A stretch of DNA of 23,011 bases from an uncultured Pseudomonadota bacterium (GCA_903895005.1 CAITSH010000429.1:1-23011); one strand, 5' to 3'. Numbered from the stretch's first letter, positions 7,687-15,015 are shown. The notes: a model not told the origin generated them from the letters alone. A program made the numbers and translations.

Positions 7687-8166
7687 CTAATACGTCTTGT
7701 AAGGCAGAAATTTCCCCGACAACTCGACGTGCACCCGATCACCCTTCGGGTCGGGCTGGCGCTGGATGTCCATGGAAAAATCAATGGCGCTCATGATGCC
7801 GTCGCCGAATTCCTCGTGGATCAGTTCCTTGATGGTGGTGCCGTAGACGCTGACAATTTCATACCAGCGATAGATCAGCGGATCGGTCGGCACCGCGGTC
7901 GGTAGTGAACCCTTGTAGGGCACCGTTTGCAGGATCAGCACGGCCTCGGCGGGCAGGTCAAAAATCTTGCCGACGGTTTCGGCCTGCTTCTTGGTCATCT
8001 GCATCTGCCCGAGGCAGGCGGCGGTGACCCATTCTTTGCTCTCGCCGACTTTCTTGGCCACGGCGGCCCACTTGATCCCCAGCTTGATTTTGCGAAAGAC
8101 GATCAGGTCGGTAATGTCTTCGCGCTTCATGGGCTTCATCAGTGAGGATGAGCTGGAACCTTTCAT
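7687..8166 (-). CDS. cynS: cyanase (cyanate hydratase)
   Basis: A 159-residue cyanase that converts cyanate and bicarbonate to carbamate and CO2, the carbamate then giving ammonia and a second CO2. The catalytic residues of the family are all present: Arg100 and Glu103 in PTDPLIYRWYE and Ser126 in GDGIMSAIDF (E. coli Arg96, Glu99 and Ser122). The N-terminal helix-turn-helix-like domain and the C-terminal GKFLPYK ending also match. It starts with a short Ser-rich stretch (MKGSSSSSLM) that E. coli CynS lacks; an AGGAG site seven bases before this ATG supports the start, and the family core begins near residue 13. It is the last gene of the cynABDS cluster, 22 bases after the ATPase gene. It is cytoplasmic, a decamer in known relatives. 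Confidence 0.97.
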   Translation of the reverse strand: MKGSSSSSLMKPMKREDITDLIVFRKIKLGIKWAAVAKKVGESKEWVTAACLGQMQMTKKQAETVGKIFDLPAEAVLILQTVPYKGSLPTAVPTDPLIYRWYEIVSVYGTTIKELIHEEFGDGIMSAIDFSMDIQRQPDPKGDRVHVELSGKFLPYKTY

Positions 8167-8188
8167 TGCATTTCTCCTTTTGGCGGCT

Positions 8189-9088
8189 TTACAGCCTTAG
8201 TTTGACAACATTGTCGGTTGCATTGGCACTCGCATCGGGTGCCCGTTCCGTTGCAAGTCCGGGCCGCACGACCAGCGGGTGTGCCGGGCGCTGGGTTGCT
8301 CCGTTCTGGAATTGCTTGGAGCGGTTGACGAGAAAGTCCACAAGATGGTTGCGGATCTTGTAGTACTGCGGGTTGTGGTGCATGTCGGTGCGCGTGCGGT
8401 CGCGCGGCATGGTGTTCTCGACAATTTCAGCGATCACGGCCCGCGGCCCGTTGGACATGAGCATGATCTTGTCGGCGAGCAGGATCGATTCGTCGACGTC
8501 GTGGGTGATCATGAACACGGTCTGGTGCGTCGCCTGGACGATGCGCAGTAATTCGTCTTGTATCGTGCCGCGGGTGAGTGCGTCGAGCGCGCCGAAGGGC
8601 TCGTCAAGCAGCAGCATCTTGGGCTGTATGGCAAAGGCGCGCGCGATGCCCACGCGCTGTTTCATGCCACCGGAAAGCTCCGAGGGCTTTTTATGCTCGG
8701 CGCCGGTGAGACCGACCATCTCGATGAATCTCTGGCAGTGCGTCTGGACCTGGATGTTGTTCCATTCAGGCCACTTGCTCTTGACCGCGAAGGCGATGTT
8801 CTTCATCACCGAAAGCCAGGGCATGAGGGCGTGGCCCTGGAACACCACGCCGCGTTCGAGCGACGGACCGGACACCTCGCGGTCATCCATGACGACCACT
8901 CCGCCGCTTGCCTTGTCGAGCCCGGCGAGCACATTCAGGATGGTGGTCTTGCCGCAGCCCGAATGGCCGATGATGCAGACAAACTCGCCCTTTTCGATGG
9001 CGAAGTTCACCCCTTCGAACACCGTGACATCCTTGCCGTCCGCGGTCGGATAGGTTTTTTTCAGGTCCTGGATTTCGAGAAAAGCCAT
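8189..9088 (-). CDS. cynD: cyanate/nitrate-type ABC transporter ATP-binding protein
   Basis: A 299-residue ABC ATPase of the NrtD/CynD/TauB/SsuB group. It has Walker [10 protein letters not shown] at 41-49, Q-loop Gln84, signature [14 protein letters not shown] from residue 138, Walker [13 protein letters not shown] from 158 and the switch His in ITHDVDE. After the ATPase domain a tail of about 40 residues, rich in polar residues, has no recognised domain. It powers uptake through the permease encoded 10 bases upstream. The ATG at 9088 ([14 protein letters not shown]) is chosen because the longer in-frame extension to 9184 would overlap the permease gene and is unlike the family. Sequence alone cannot fully separate cyanate from nitrate or bicarbonate transport; the linked cyanase is the reason for the name. 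Confidence 0.92.
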   Translation of the reverse strand: MAFLEIQDLKKTYPTADGKDVTVFEGVNFAIEKGEFVCIIGHSGCGKTTILNVLAGLDKASGGVVVMDDREVSGPSLERGVVFQGHALMPWLSVMKNIAFAVKSKWPEWNNIQVQTHCQRFIEMVGLTGAEHKKPSELSGGMKQRVGIARAFAIQPKMLLLDEPFGALDALTRGTIQDELLRIVQATHQTVFMITHDVDESILLADKIMLMSNGPRAVIAEIVENTMPRDRTRTDMHHNPQYYKIRNHLVDFLVNRSKQFQNGATQRPAHPLVVRPGLATERAPDASANATDNVVKLRL

Positions 9089-9098
9089 GGTTCCGTGC

Positions 9099-9935
9099 TT
9101 ACTCGACGTAGGTGACGAATTTTTGCAGCCGACCGATGGCAAGGTCCAGAGCCATGCCGACAACGCCGATGACCAGGATGGCAAACATCACGTTGGTGAG
9201 ATTGAGGTTGTTCCACTCGTTCCAGACGAAGTAACCGATGCCGGTGCCGCCCACCAGCATTTCTGCAGCAACAATCACCAGCCAGGCAATACCCATTGAA
9301 ATGCGCATGCCGGTAAGTATGGTGGGGGCTGCAGCCGGAAGGATGACGAGGAAGGCCTTGCGCAGCGGCCGCACTTCCAGCGTTTTGGCGACGTTCAGCC
9401 AGTCGCGTCGCACCGCGGCCACGCCGTAAGCAGTGTTGATCAGCATCGGCCAGACCGAGCAGATGAAAATAACGAATATCCCGGACAGCGAGGAATCCTT
9501 GATGGTGTAGAGCGCGATCGGCATCCAGGCCAGAGGGGAAATCGGTTTGAGGATCTGGATGAAGGGATCTATCGCCCGATAAATCAGCGGCGACATGCCG
9601 ATCACAAAGCCCAGCGGTATCGCAAGCAGCATGGCGAGCAGATAGCCCAGGCCAACACGCGCGAGTGAATGCCCGAGTTGTATGCCTATGCCCTTGTCGT
9701 TGCTGCCGCGGTCATAAAACGGTTCGGCGAGATTTCTTGTGACGGCCTCGCCGAACTGCGCCGGCGTTGGGAAGCCGTCGGATTTTTTTGCACCCTTGCC
9801 CATGAGCTTGGCGTATTCGTCGCTGGCGCCCGACGCCTCCGTCTTGGGAAGCGTGGCAAGGTGCCACGCGCCAAGCAAGATGACGAGAAAAAGCAGCGAC
9901 AGCAGGGCTGCCTTGAACCAGGTTGTAGAGAACAT
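9099..9935 (-). CDS. cynB: cyanate/nitrate-type ABC transporter permease
   Basis: A 278-residue inner-membrane permease of the NrtB/CynB/SsuC group. A first helix (about residues 8-28) is followed by a roughly 55-residue, mostly polar periplasmic segment including [11 protein letters not shown], then about five more helices. The cytoplasmic EAA-type loop that docks the ATPase is visible as [29 protein letters not shown] near residues 180-210. It forms the membrane channel for the ligand delivered by the binding protein encoded just upstream, six bases away. No good ribosome site precedes its ATG, which suggests translational coupling to the preceding gene. Confidence 0.92.
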   Translation of the reverse strand: MFSTTWFKAALLSLLFLVILLGAWHLATLPKTEASGASDEYAKLMGKGAKKSDGFPTPAQFGEAVTRNLAEPFYDRGSNDKGIGIQLGHSLARVGLGYLLAMLLAIPLGFVIGMSPLIYRAIDPFIQILKPISPLAWMPIALYTIKDSSLSGIFVIFICSVWPMLINTAYGVAAVRRDWLNVAKTLEVRPLRKAFLVILPAAAPTILTGMRISMGIAWLVIVAAEMLVGGTGIGYFVWNEWNNLNLTNVMFAILVIGVVGMALDLAIGRLQKFVTYVE

Positions 9936-9941
9936 CGGGGG

Positions 9942-11327
9942 TCAGGCGGATTTCTTGATCTTGAAGCTGGCGAGGTATTTGTCCGGTGAGGCCGGATCGA
10001 ACTCCTTGCCCATGACCTTGAACTTGGCATAGCTGGTCGCCGGTGCTTTCTGCCCGAGTTCCGCCATGCGCTTGCGCGCATCGGTGGCAAGGAACACCTT
10101 TTCCGCGATGGCCTTGTAATTGACATCGCCCTTGACGTAACCCCAGCGCTTCATCTGCGTCAGCATCCACACGGCCATGGACTGCCACGGGAAAGGATCG
10201 AAGTCGGCACGGTCCGGTACGTTTTTGACGTTTCCGAGGCCATCGGCGAATTTTCCGGTCAGCACCTGCTCGATCACCGTCTCCGGCTGGTTGAGGTAAT
10301 TGGGCGGCGCAATCACCTTGGCGATAAGCGAGCGGTTGCGCGGTTCGCGTGCCATGGCTGCGGCGGCGAGCACGGCGCGGTACATGGCCGCGAAGGTATT
10401 GGGGTTTTCCTTGATGAAGGCTTCCGATGTGCCGAACGCGCAGCACGGGTGGCCGTCCCACAATTCCTTGGACAACAGGTGGATGAACCCGACTTCGTCG
10501 TAGACGGCGCGTTGATTGAAAGGATCGGGTCCGAGAAAGCCGTCGATGTTGCCGGCGCGCAGGTTGGCCACCATTTCAGGAGGCGGGGTCACGCGGATCT
10601 GGATGTCGGTGTCCGGGTCAAGGCCGTGTTCGGCAACGTAGTAGCGCAACAAAAAGTTGTGCATCGAGTACTCGAAGGGAACGGCGAACTTGAAGCCCTT
10701 CCACTGTTTGGGGTCGCGCTTGTCCTTGTGCTTGTTGTGCAGCGTGATCGCCTGCCCGTTGACGTTCTGGATGGTCGCCACGTCCATCGGCTGTGCCGAA
10801 GATCCCAGCCCCATTGATATGGCGAGCGGCATGGGCGACAGGAAGTGGCTGGCGTCATGCTCCTTGTTGAGCATCTTGTCGCGAATCAACGCCCAGCCTG
10901 CGGTTTTCATCAGCTGTACGTTGAGGCCTTCTTTTTTGTAGAAGCCCAGCGGGTCGGCCATGATCAGCGGCGTGGCGCAGGTGATGGCGATAAAGCCGAT
11001 CTTCAGGTCTTTTTTCTCGAGCGCGTTTTTGTCTTGCGCCATTGCCGAGAGCGCGCCAATGGGTAGCACGCTGCCGATGGCGGCCATCGCGGTTGATGAA
11101 CCAACGGCCTCAAGAAAGCGGCGCCGCGTTGCGTCTTGCGGGAACAGGGCGCGCATCAGCGCCGACTCGATTACCCGGTGGTTGAGGGTTTCAATGTCAT
11201 TGGTCTGCGGCTCGTCGGTGACCGTAACGGCGAGGTCATGCTCGGATTGGCTCGTATGTTTGCCGCAGGTGCAGGCCGATGCGCCGAGGCGGACATTGGG
11301 ATTGAACGGATTGTCGAACGCAGACAC
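9942..11327 (-). CDS. cynA: CmpA/NrtA-family ABC substrate-binding protein, probable cyanate receptor
   Basis: A 461-residue binding protein of the NrtA/CmpA/CynA family. The start is the GTG at 11327, backed by GAGGAG seven bases upstream; a TTG at 11342 lies inside that ribosome site and is rejected. The twin-arginine signal (TRRRFLEAV, residues 67-75) begins only after a 66-residue leader holding a Cys/His cluster, CTCGKH with a further His at 30 (Cys19, Cys21, His24, His30). The mature part begins near LKIGFIAITCATPLIMADPLGFYKKEGL and includes PPPEMVANLRAGNIDGFLGPDPFNQRA, typical of the family. It would capture the anion in the periplasm and hand it to CynB/CynD. The assignment to cyanate rests on the co-transcribed cyanase; nitrate or bicarbonate binding cannot be excluded. 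Confidence 0.9.
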   Translation of the reverse strand: MSAFDNPFNPNVRLGASACTCGKHTSQSEHDLAVTVTDEPQTNDIETLNHRVIESALMRALFPQDATRRRFLEAVGSSTAMAAIGSVLPIGALSAMAQDKNALEKKDLKIGFIAITCATPLIMADPLGFYKKEGLNVQLMKTAGWALIRDKMLNKEHDASHFLSPMPLAISMGLGSSAQPMDVATIQNVNGQAITLHNKHKDKRDPKQWKGFKFAVPFEYSMHNFLLRYYVAEHGLDPDTDIQIRVTPPPEMVANLRAGNIDGFLGPDPFNQRAVYDEVGFIHLLSKELWDGHPCCAFGTSEAFIKENPNTFAAMYRAVLAAAAMAREPRNRSLIAKVIAPPNYLNQPETVIEQVLTGKFADGLGNVKNVPDRADFDPFPWQSMAVWMLTQMKRWGYVKGDVNYKAIAEKVFLATDARKRMAELGQKAPATSYAKFKVMGKEFDPASPDKYLASFKIKKSA

Positions 11328-11369
11328 GGTGATTCTCCTCAACGCATGAAAGTAAGTCTCAGCGTCTTC

Positions 11370-11384
11370 GCATCAACCGTGCCA
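11370..11384 (-). promoter_or_regulatory. sigma-54 promoter of the cynABDS operon
   Basis: The minus strand reads TGGCACGGTTGATGC, with a perfect -24 TGGCACG and a -12 ATGC (one mismatch to TTGC) at exact consensus spacing. Transcription would start near 11358, giving a leader of about 30 bases to the GTG at 11327. Sigma-54 promoters need an enhancer-binding activator; NtrC is the natural candidate given the genes nearby. Confidence 0.75.
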
Positions 11385-11504
11385 TGTTGCTTTTTGATCC
11401 GGGTACGGCTTGGATAAAGGCTTTTGCGACAAGGAGTTCATTGCGGCACTTCGCGATGCGAAATGGCATCGACCGGACAACGGCTTGCCAATCGGCAATC
11501 GCCG

Positions 11505-11540
11505 AGGTTGAAATGGTGCGCGCGCGCACCGGAATGGAGC
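11505..11540. promoter_or_regulatory. NtrC-like binding sites upstream of cynA
   Basis: GCACC-GGAAT-GGAGC (11526-11540) matches the NtrC site GCACC-N5-GGTGC with one mismatch. Just before it, AATGGTGC (11512-11519) is a good right half-site with a poor left half (11505-11509). The two centres are about 21 bp apart and 154-175 bp upstream of the predicted sigma-54 start, a normal enhancer distance. The overlapping palindrome GGTGCGCGCGCGCACC (11515-11530) has the half-sites in the opposite order. Confidence 0.5.
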
Positions 11541-11565
11541 GCGTGGTTTTGAGTTGATTCGCGGG

Positions 11566-12036
11566 CTACAAACCCAGTTCGCTCAGGCCGGGGTGGTCAT
11601 CGGGCCGTCGACCCGGCTGCCAGTGAAACTTGCGATCGGCTTCGTTTATCGGCAGGTCATTGATGCTGGCGATGCGCCGGCGCCTCAGGCCTGTCGCGTC
11701 GAATTCCCAGTTTTCGTTTCCGTAGGACCGATACCACCGACCCGCATCATCTTGCCATTCGTAGGCAAAGCGAACGGCGATTCGCGCCCCGTCAAAGGCC
11801 CACAATTCCTTGATCAGGCGGTAGTCGAGTTCCTTCGCCCACTTGCGTTGCAGGAATTGCACGATGGCTTCGCGCCCGGATAAAAATTCGGCGCGATTGC
11901 GCCACGTGCTGTCGGTGGTGTAAGCGAGGGAAACGCGTTCCGGTTCGCGCGTGTTCCATGCGTCTTCGGCCATGCGAACCTTTTGTGCGGCGGCATCGCG
12001 GCTGAACGGCGGGAGGGGCGGGCGGGGCGCGTTCAT
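11566..12036 (-). CDS. DUF1348 / NTF2-like (SnoaL-fold) protein
   Basis: A 156-residue protein of the NTF2/SnoaL-like alpha+beta barrel fold, matching the DUF1348 group: [42 protein letters not shown], then [35 protein letters not shown] and a terminal arginine-rich [13 protein letters not shown] block. Proteins of this group are about 150 residues and cytoplasmic, and their function is not established; some NTF2-like folds bind or turn over small hydrophobic molecules. It lies 60 bases behind the TetR-family gene on the same strand and is probably its co-transcribed partner, hence a candidate member of a TetR-controlled stress or detoxification response. The ATG at 12036 has no strong ribosome site. 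Confidence 0.85.
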   Translation of the reverse strand: MNAPRPPLPPFSRDAAAQKVRMAEDAWNTREPERVSLAYTTDSTWRNRAEFLSGREAIVQFLQRKWAKELDYRLIKELWAFDGARIAVRFAYEWQDDAGRWYRSYGNENWEFDATGLRRRRIASINDLPINEADRKFHWQPGRRPDDHPGLSELGL

Positions 12037-12096
12037 GGCAGTCTTGTCATCAGAGTCCGGTAAGGGAATTTTCCGCGAGTTCGAATGGGGAGAGGG

Positions 12097-12666
12097 TCAG
12101 TAAGCGTGCTGGCTGATCAGCGTCATTGCGGCTTTTTTCGCGCGCCGTGCCGCATCGGGCCTGCCCTCCATCTGTGCCGTGACAATCGCGCCCTCAACCA
12201 GTAGCAGTAGTGACCAGGCCAGTTCCTCCGGCTTGCGCAATCTTGCGGCGCGCGCGAGTGTTTCGATGAACTGACGCAACCTGGCCTTATGCCGTAAGGC
12301 TGATTGGGTTGCGGCGCTTTTGCCGTCGGCGGCTTCTACTGAGGCGTTGATGAAGGCGCAACCGCGGAAGTCTTCGGATGAAAACCAATCGTGTAAGGCT
12401 TCAAAAAGGGCGATGAGGCGCTTGTCTGTGACCCGTTCAAGCGCAACGCGCTGTTCGAGCCAGGCCATCCACCGCGCGTCACGCCGCTCGAGAAAGGCGA
12501 GGACCAGTTCGTCCTTGCTGCCAAACTGGTTGTAGAGCGACATCTTTGCGATGCCGGCTTCAGCAATGATGCGATCTATGCCGGTTGCGCGAATCCCGTT
12601 GCGATAAAACAACTCGGCAGCGCAATCGAGGATGCGTTCCTTTACTGGAATGTCTGCGGCGGGCAT
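12097..12666 (-). CDS. TetR/AcrR family transcriptional regulator
   Basis: A 189-residue TetR-type repressor. The N-terminal DNA-binding domain spans about residues 8-55: KERILDCAAELFYRNGIRATGID, then the helix-turn-helix IAEAGIAKMSLYNQFGSKDELV. The C-terminal ligand-binding part, about residues 60-189, is helical and includes FRGCAFINASVE, a stretch shared by one common TetR subgroup that controls detoxification genes. Its own promoter region carries two copies of a 16-bp palindrome, so autoregulation is expected, and the DUF1348 gene downstream is probably in the same transcript. The inducing ligand is unknown. The ATG at 12666 is the only sensible start. Confidence 0.93.
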   Translation of the reverse strand: MPAADIPVKERILDCAAELFYRNGIRATGIDRIIAEAGIAKMSLYNQFGSKDELVLAFLERRDARWMAWLEQRVALERVTDKRLIALFEALHDWFSSEDFRGCAFINASVEAADGKSAATQSALRHKARLRQFIETLARAARLRKPEELAWSLLLLVEGAIVTAQMEGRPDAARRAKKAAMTLISQHAY

Positions 12667-12686
12667 TACAGGATGAATTCCGGAGT

Positions 12687-12702
12687 TAGACAGAGCGGTC
12701 TA
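12687..12702. promoter_or_regulatory. TetR-type operator 1
   Basis: TAGAC-AGAGCG-GTCTA, a 16-bp inverted repeat 21 bases upstream of the TetR gene, at the predicted transcription start. It has the same arms and spacer as operator 2 and resembles the known NemR box (TAGACC-N4-GGTCTA). Confidence 0.7.
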
Positions 12703-12704
12703 AC

Positions 12705-12710
12705 AATATA
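12705..12710 (-). promoter_or_regulatory. putative -10 element of the TetR gene
   Basis: TATATT on the minus strand lies between the two operators. Its -35 would fall within or beyond operator 2 (a TTGCAA is 15 bases upstream, a short spacer). A repressor bound at either operator would block it. Confidence 0.4.
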
Positions 12711-12724
12711 GACTGACCTGTCTA
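12709..12724. promoter_or_regulatory. TetR-type operator 2
   Basis: TAGAC-TGACCT-GTCTA, a second 16-bp inverted repeat centred 22 bp (two helical turns) from operator 1. The pair could hold two repressor dimers on the same face of the DNA. Confidence 0.7.
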
Positions 12725-12768
12725 CTTGCAAGCGCAAGAGGTGGTTGCGGCGGTTTGCTGCGAAGGCG

Positions 12769-13221
12769 CTAAGACTGTGTCCAGGGCAGCCCAGCCTGCC
12801 GCCATCCTCCGACCTTGCCGCGATGCCCGTCCTGATCTTTGTCACCTTCGAACCCCTGGAGGACATTGATGCACCTGACGAAGCCCGCCTGAGTCGCTGC
12901 GGTTGCGGCGTTGTGGGAGCGCACTCCGCTGCGGCACATGAACAACAGGGTCGTTTGTGCCGTTGCGGCCGCCTGCAATTGCGCAATGAAATCGACATTG
13001 GGTTTGCTGCCCGGCCAGCTGTTCCATTCCAGTTCAATGGCGCCGGGAACGCTGCCCACAAAATGAAGCTCCGGCTTTGTGCGCACATCAACGAGGCGGG
13101 CTTCGGGGTCCGCTTCCAATAGGGCGTGCGCTTCGGCGGGCAATAGCGCGCCGGCGTAGGGCACACTCAACTCGGTTCCTCGTTTTTGGGCGGTTTCCAG
13201 AAGATTTGCGGTCGATTGCAT
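12769..13221 (-). CDS. rhodanese-like domain protein
   Basis: A 150-residue single-domain rhodanese. The active-site loop CRSGVR starts at Cys96, the residue that carries the persulfide in sulfurtransferases; the CH2A-like LVDVRTKPELHFVGSVPGA block lies at about 43-61. The length and fold suit a cytoplasmic sulfur-relay or thiosulfate:cyanide sulfurtransferase-type protein; the true acceptor is unknown. A GAGG ribosome site lies seven bases before the ATG. It is divergent from glnA across a region that carries NtrC sites, so it may share nitrogen control. Placement next to glnA is a pattern I recall from other betaproteobacteria. Confidence 0.92.
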   Translation of the reverse strand: MQSTANLLETAQKRGTELSVPYAGALLPAEAHALLEADPEARLVDVRTKPELHFVGSVPGAIELEWNSWPGSKPNVDFIAQLQAAATAQTTLLFMCRSGVRSHNAATAATQAGFVRCINVLQGFEGDKDQDGHRGKVGGWRQAGLPWTQS

Positions 13222-13266
13222 GGTTTAACCTCGGAAGTCTGAGTCTGGTGATAAAAGTGTAAAAAT

Positions 13267-13281
13267 GAATCTGTATGGTGC
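13267..13281. promoter_or_regulatory. weak NtrC-like site upstream of glnA
   Basis: Good right half TATGGTGC (13274-13281) with a degenerate left half GAATC. It lies about 29 bp upstream of the next site, in phase with the other two. Confidence 0.35.
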
Positions 13282-13295
13282 AGGTTTGTTTGTTT

Positions 13296-13310
13296 GCACC
13301 AACATATTGC
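13296..13310. promoter_or_regulatory. NtrC-like site upstream of glnA
   Basis: GCACC-AACAT-ATTGC: perfect left half and two mismatches in the right half against GCACC-N5-GGTGC. It is centred about 129 bp upstream of the predicted sigma-54 start and 31 bp from the perfect site. Confidence 0.6.
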
Positions 13311-13326
13311 GTTTATTTTTGCATTT

Positions 13327-13341
13327 GCACCATAATGGTGC
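13327..13341. promoter_or_regulatory. perfect NtrC site upstream of glnA
   Basis: GCACC-ATAAT-GGTGC is an exact match to the NtrC palindrome. It is centred about 98 bp upstream of the predicted sigma-54 transcription start, close to the -108 position of the E. coli glnAp2 enhancer. Confidence 0.85.
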
Positions 13342-13405
13342 TTACCGCGTGATGATCATTTGCTCTTCGGGCTTGTGGCACAATGGATTGCCCAAATCTG
13401 GGTGG

Positions 13406-13421
13406 TGGCATGCTTTCTGCT
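13406..13421 (+). promoter_or_regulatory. sigma-54 promoter of glnA
   Basis: TGGCATGCTTTCTGCT has the GG and GC of the -24/-12 elements at exact spacing, with two mismatches to TGGCACG-N4-TTGCT. Transcription would start near 13432, about 120 bases before the glnA ATG. The NtrC sites then fall at about -98, -129 and -158. Confidence 0.6.
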
Positions 13422-13550
13422 GAATTAGCCCTGTAATCCTGCGTGTAGGCGCGTTGTTCGCTCGCAGATGACGTGTGGTGAGATTTCACACCCACCGGTT
13501 CATACCCCCATTCAACGATTTTCATGCAACCCGCACTTTAGGAGAAAAAA

Positions 13551-14966
13551 ATGGCATTGTCTGCCGCCGATGTACTGAAGATGATCAAGGATGAGGATGT
13601 CAAATTTGTCGACATCCGTTTCACCGACACCCGGGGTAAGGAGCAGCACGTTCAGGTGCCCTCAAAGCAGTTCACCCAGGACAAATTCGACAGCGGCCAC
13701 GCTTTCGACGGCTCCTCGATCGCCGGATGGAAGGGCATCGAAGCTTCGGACATGCTGCTGTTTCCTGATCCTGACTCGGCGCGTATCGATCCGTTCACCG
13801 ATGAGCTCACCCTCAACATTACATGCGACGTCATCGAGCCGTCGACCGGCAAGGGCTACGACCGCGACCCGCGTTCGCTCGCCAAGCGCGCTGAGGCCTA
13901 CCTGAAGGCAAGCGGCCTGGGTGATGTCGCCTACTTTGGTCCCGAGCCGGAATTCTTCATTTTTGATTCGGTTACCTGGAACGCGGACATGTCGGGTTCG
14001 TTCGTGAAGATCAGTTCGGAAGAGGCTCCCTGGTCCAGCAGCATTGAGTACGACGGTGGCAACATGGCGCACCGCGCGCCGGTCAAGGGTGGTTATTTCC
14101 CCGTTCCCCCGACCGATACGCTGCAGGACATTCGCAATGCGATGTCACTCGCGCTGGAGGCTCAGGGCGTCGAGGTCGAGGTGTTCCACCACGAAGTTGC
14201 GACCGCGGGTCAGTGCGAAATCGGCACCCGTTTCAACAGCTTGGTGAAGCGTGCCGACTGGAACCAGATTCTCAAGTACACGGTGCACATGGTCGCCGCC
14301 TCGTATGGCAAGACCGCCACCTTCATGCCCAAGCCCGTAGTTGGTGACAACGGTTCGGGCATGCACGTGCACCAGTCGGTATGGAAAGACGGCAAGAACC
14401 TGTTTGCCGGCAACGGCTATGCCGGGCTGTCTGATTTTGCCCTTTACTACATCGGCGGCGTCATCAAGCACGCCAAGGCCCTCAACGCCATCACCAACCC
14501 CGGCACCAACAGCTACAAGCGATTGGTTCCGGGTTTCGAGGCGCCGATCAATCTTGCCTACTCTGCACGTAACCGCTCTGCGTCCTGCCGTATTCCCTAC
14601 GTCACGGACCCGCGCGCGCGTCGCGTGGAAGTGCGCTTCCCCGACCCGACGGCCAACCCGTACATGGCGTTTGCTGCCTTGCTGATGGCGGGCCTGGACG
14701 GCGTGCAGAACAAGATTCACCCGGGCGAGCCGATCGACAAAGACCTCTACCACCTGCCGCCGGAAGAGGCTGCCAAGGTCCCGACCGTTTGCCATTCGCT
14801 TGACCAGGCGCTGTCCGAACTGGACAAGGATCGCGCGTTCCTGACCAAAGGTGGCGTGTTCTCCGACGACATGCTCGATGCCTACATCGCCCTCAAGATG
14901 GACGAAGTCACGCGTTTCCGCATGACGACGCACCCGATTGAGTTCGACATGTATTACAGCCTGTAA
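13551..14966 (+). CDS. glnA: glutamine synthetase type I
   Basis: A 471-residue GSI subunit that makes glutamine from glutamate, ammonia and ATP, the main route of ammonia assimilation. Family blocks are [11 protein letters not shown] (residues 50-60), the metal-binding [10 protein letters not shown] and [11 protein letters not shown], the ATP-binding [16 protein letters not shown], the glutamate-binding [17 protein letters not shown] and [10 protein letters not shown]. Tyr400 in [11 protein letters not shown] is the expected adenylylation site (E. coli Tyr397), so it should be controlled by GlnE. An AGGAG ribosome site precedes the ATG. Expression is predicted to depend on NtrC and sigma-54, and a terminator follows directly. 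It works as a dodecamer in the cytoplasm. Confidence 0.98.
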   Translation: MALSAADVLKMIKDEDVKFVDIRFTDTRGKEQHVQVPSKQFTQDKFDSGHAFDGSSIAGWKGIEASDMLLFPDPDSARIDPFTDELTLNITCDVIEPSTGKGYDRDPRSLAKRAEAYLKASGLGDVAYFGPEPEFFIFDSVTWNADMSGSFVKISSEEAPWSSSIEYDGGNMAHRAPVKGGYFPVPPTDTLQDIRNAMSLALEAQGVEVEVFHHEVATAGQCEIGTRFNSLVKRADWNQILKYTVHMVAASYGKTATFMPKPVVGDNGSGMHVHQSVWKDGKNLFAGNGYAGLSDFALYYIGGVIKHAKALNAITNPGTNSYKRLVPGFEAPINLAYSARNRSASCRIPYVTDPRARRVEVRFPDPTANPYMAFAALLMAGLDGVQNKIHPGEPIDKDLYHLPPEEAAKVPTVCHSLDQALSELDKDRAFLTKGGVFSDDMLDAYIALKMDEVTRFRMTTHPIEFDMYYSL

Positions 14967-14990
14967 TTCATCAGTTAGCTGTTCGGTTAG

Positions 14991-15015
14991 ACGGGGGCTG
15001 AGATGCCCCCGTTTT
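14991..15015 (+). terminator. Rho-independent terminator after glnA
   Basis: An 8-bp stem ACGGGGGC/GCCCCCGT (14991-14998 and 15005-15012) with a six-base loop is followed by a short T-run. It separates glnA from the ntrBC transcript. Confidence 0.85.

Larger units (their letters stand above)
11343..11565. other. cyn control region between cynA and the DUF1348 gene
   Basis: The 223 bases contain no convincing gene. They hold the sigma-54 element next to cynA and the NtrC-like half-sites near the far end. Between them I saw no further clear motif. Confidence 0.6.
13222..13550. other. divergent control region between the rhodanese gene and glnA
   Basis: These 329 bases hold no gene. From left to right they carry the rhodanese ribosome site, three NtrC-type sites in phase (13267-13341), a near-sigma-54 element with one base too many (13376-13391), the better sigma-54 element (13406-13421) and the AGGAG ribosome site of glnA (about 13540). 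Confidence 0.75.

Noticed and set aside
11515..11530. Perfect palindrome GGTGCGCGCGCGCACC as a regulator site in its own right.
   Set aside because: It consists largely of a CG repeat and is formed by the outer halves of two adjacent NtrC-like sites; the half-sites are in the opposite order to an NtrC box. It could still matter, but there is no independent support.
13376..13391. Second sigma-54-like element upstream of glnA, TGGCAC-N6-TTGC.
   Set aside because: Both halves are very good, but the GG-GC distance is one base too long, which normally abolishes sigma-54 recognition. The element at 13406-13421 has exact spacing and places the NtrC sites better.
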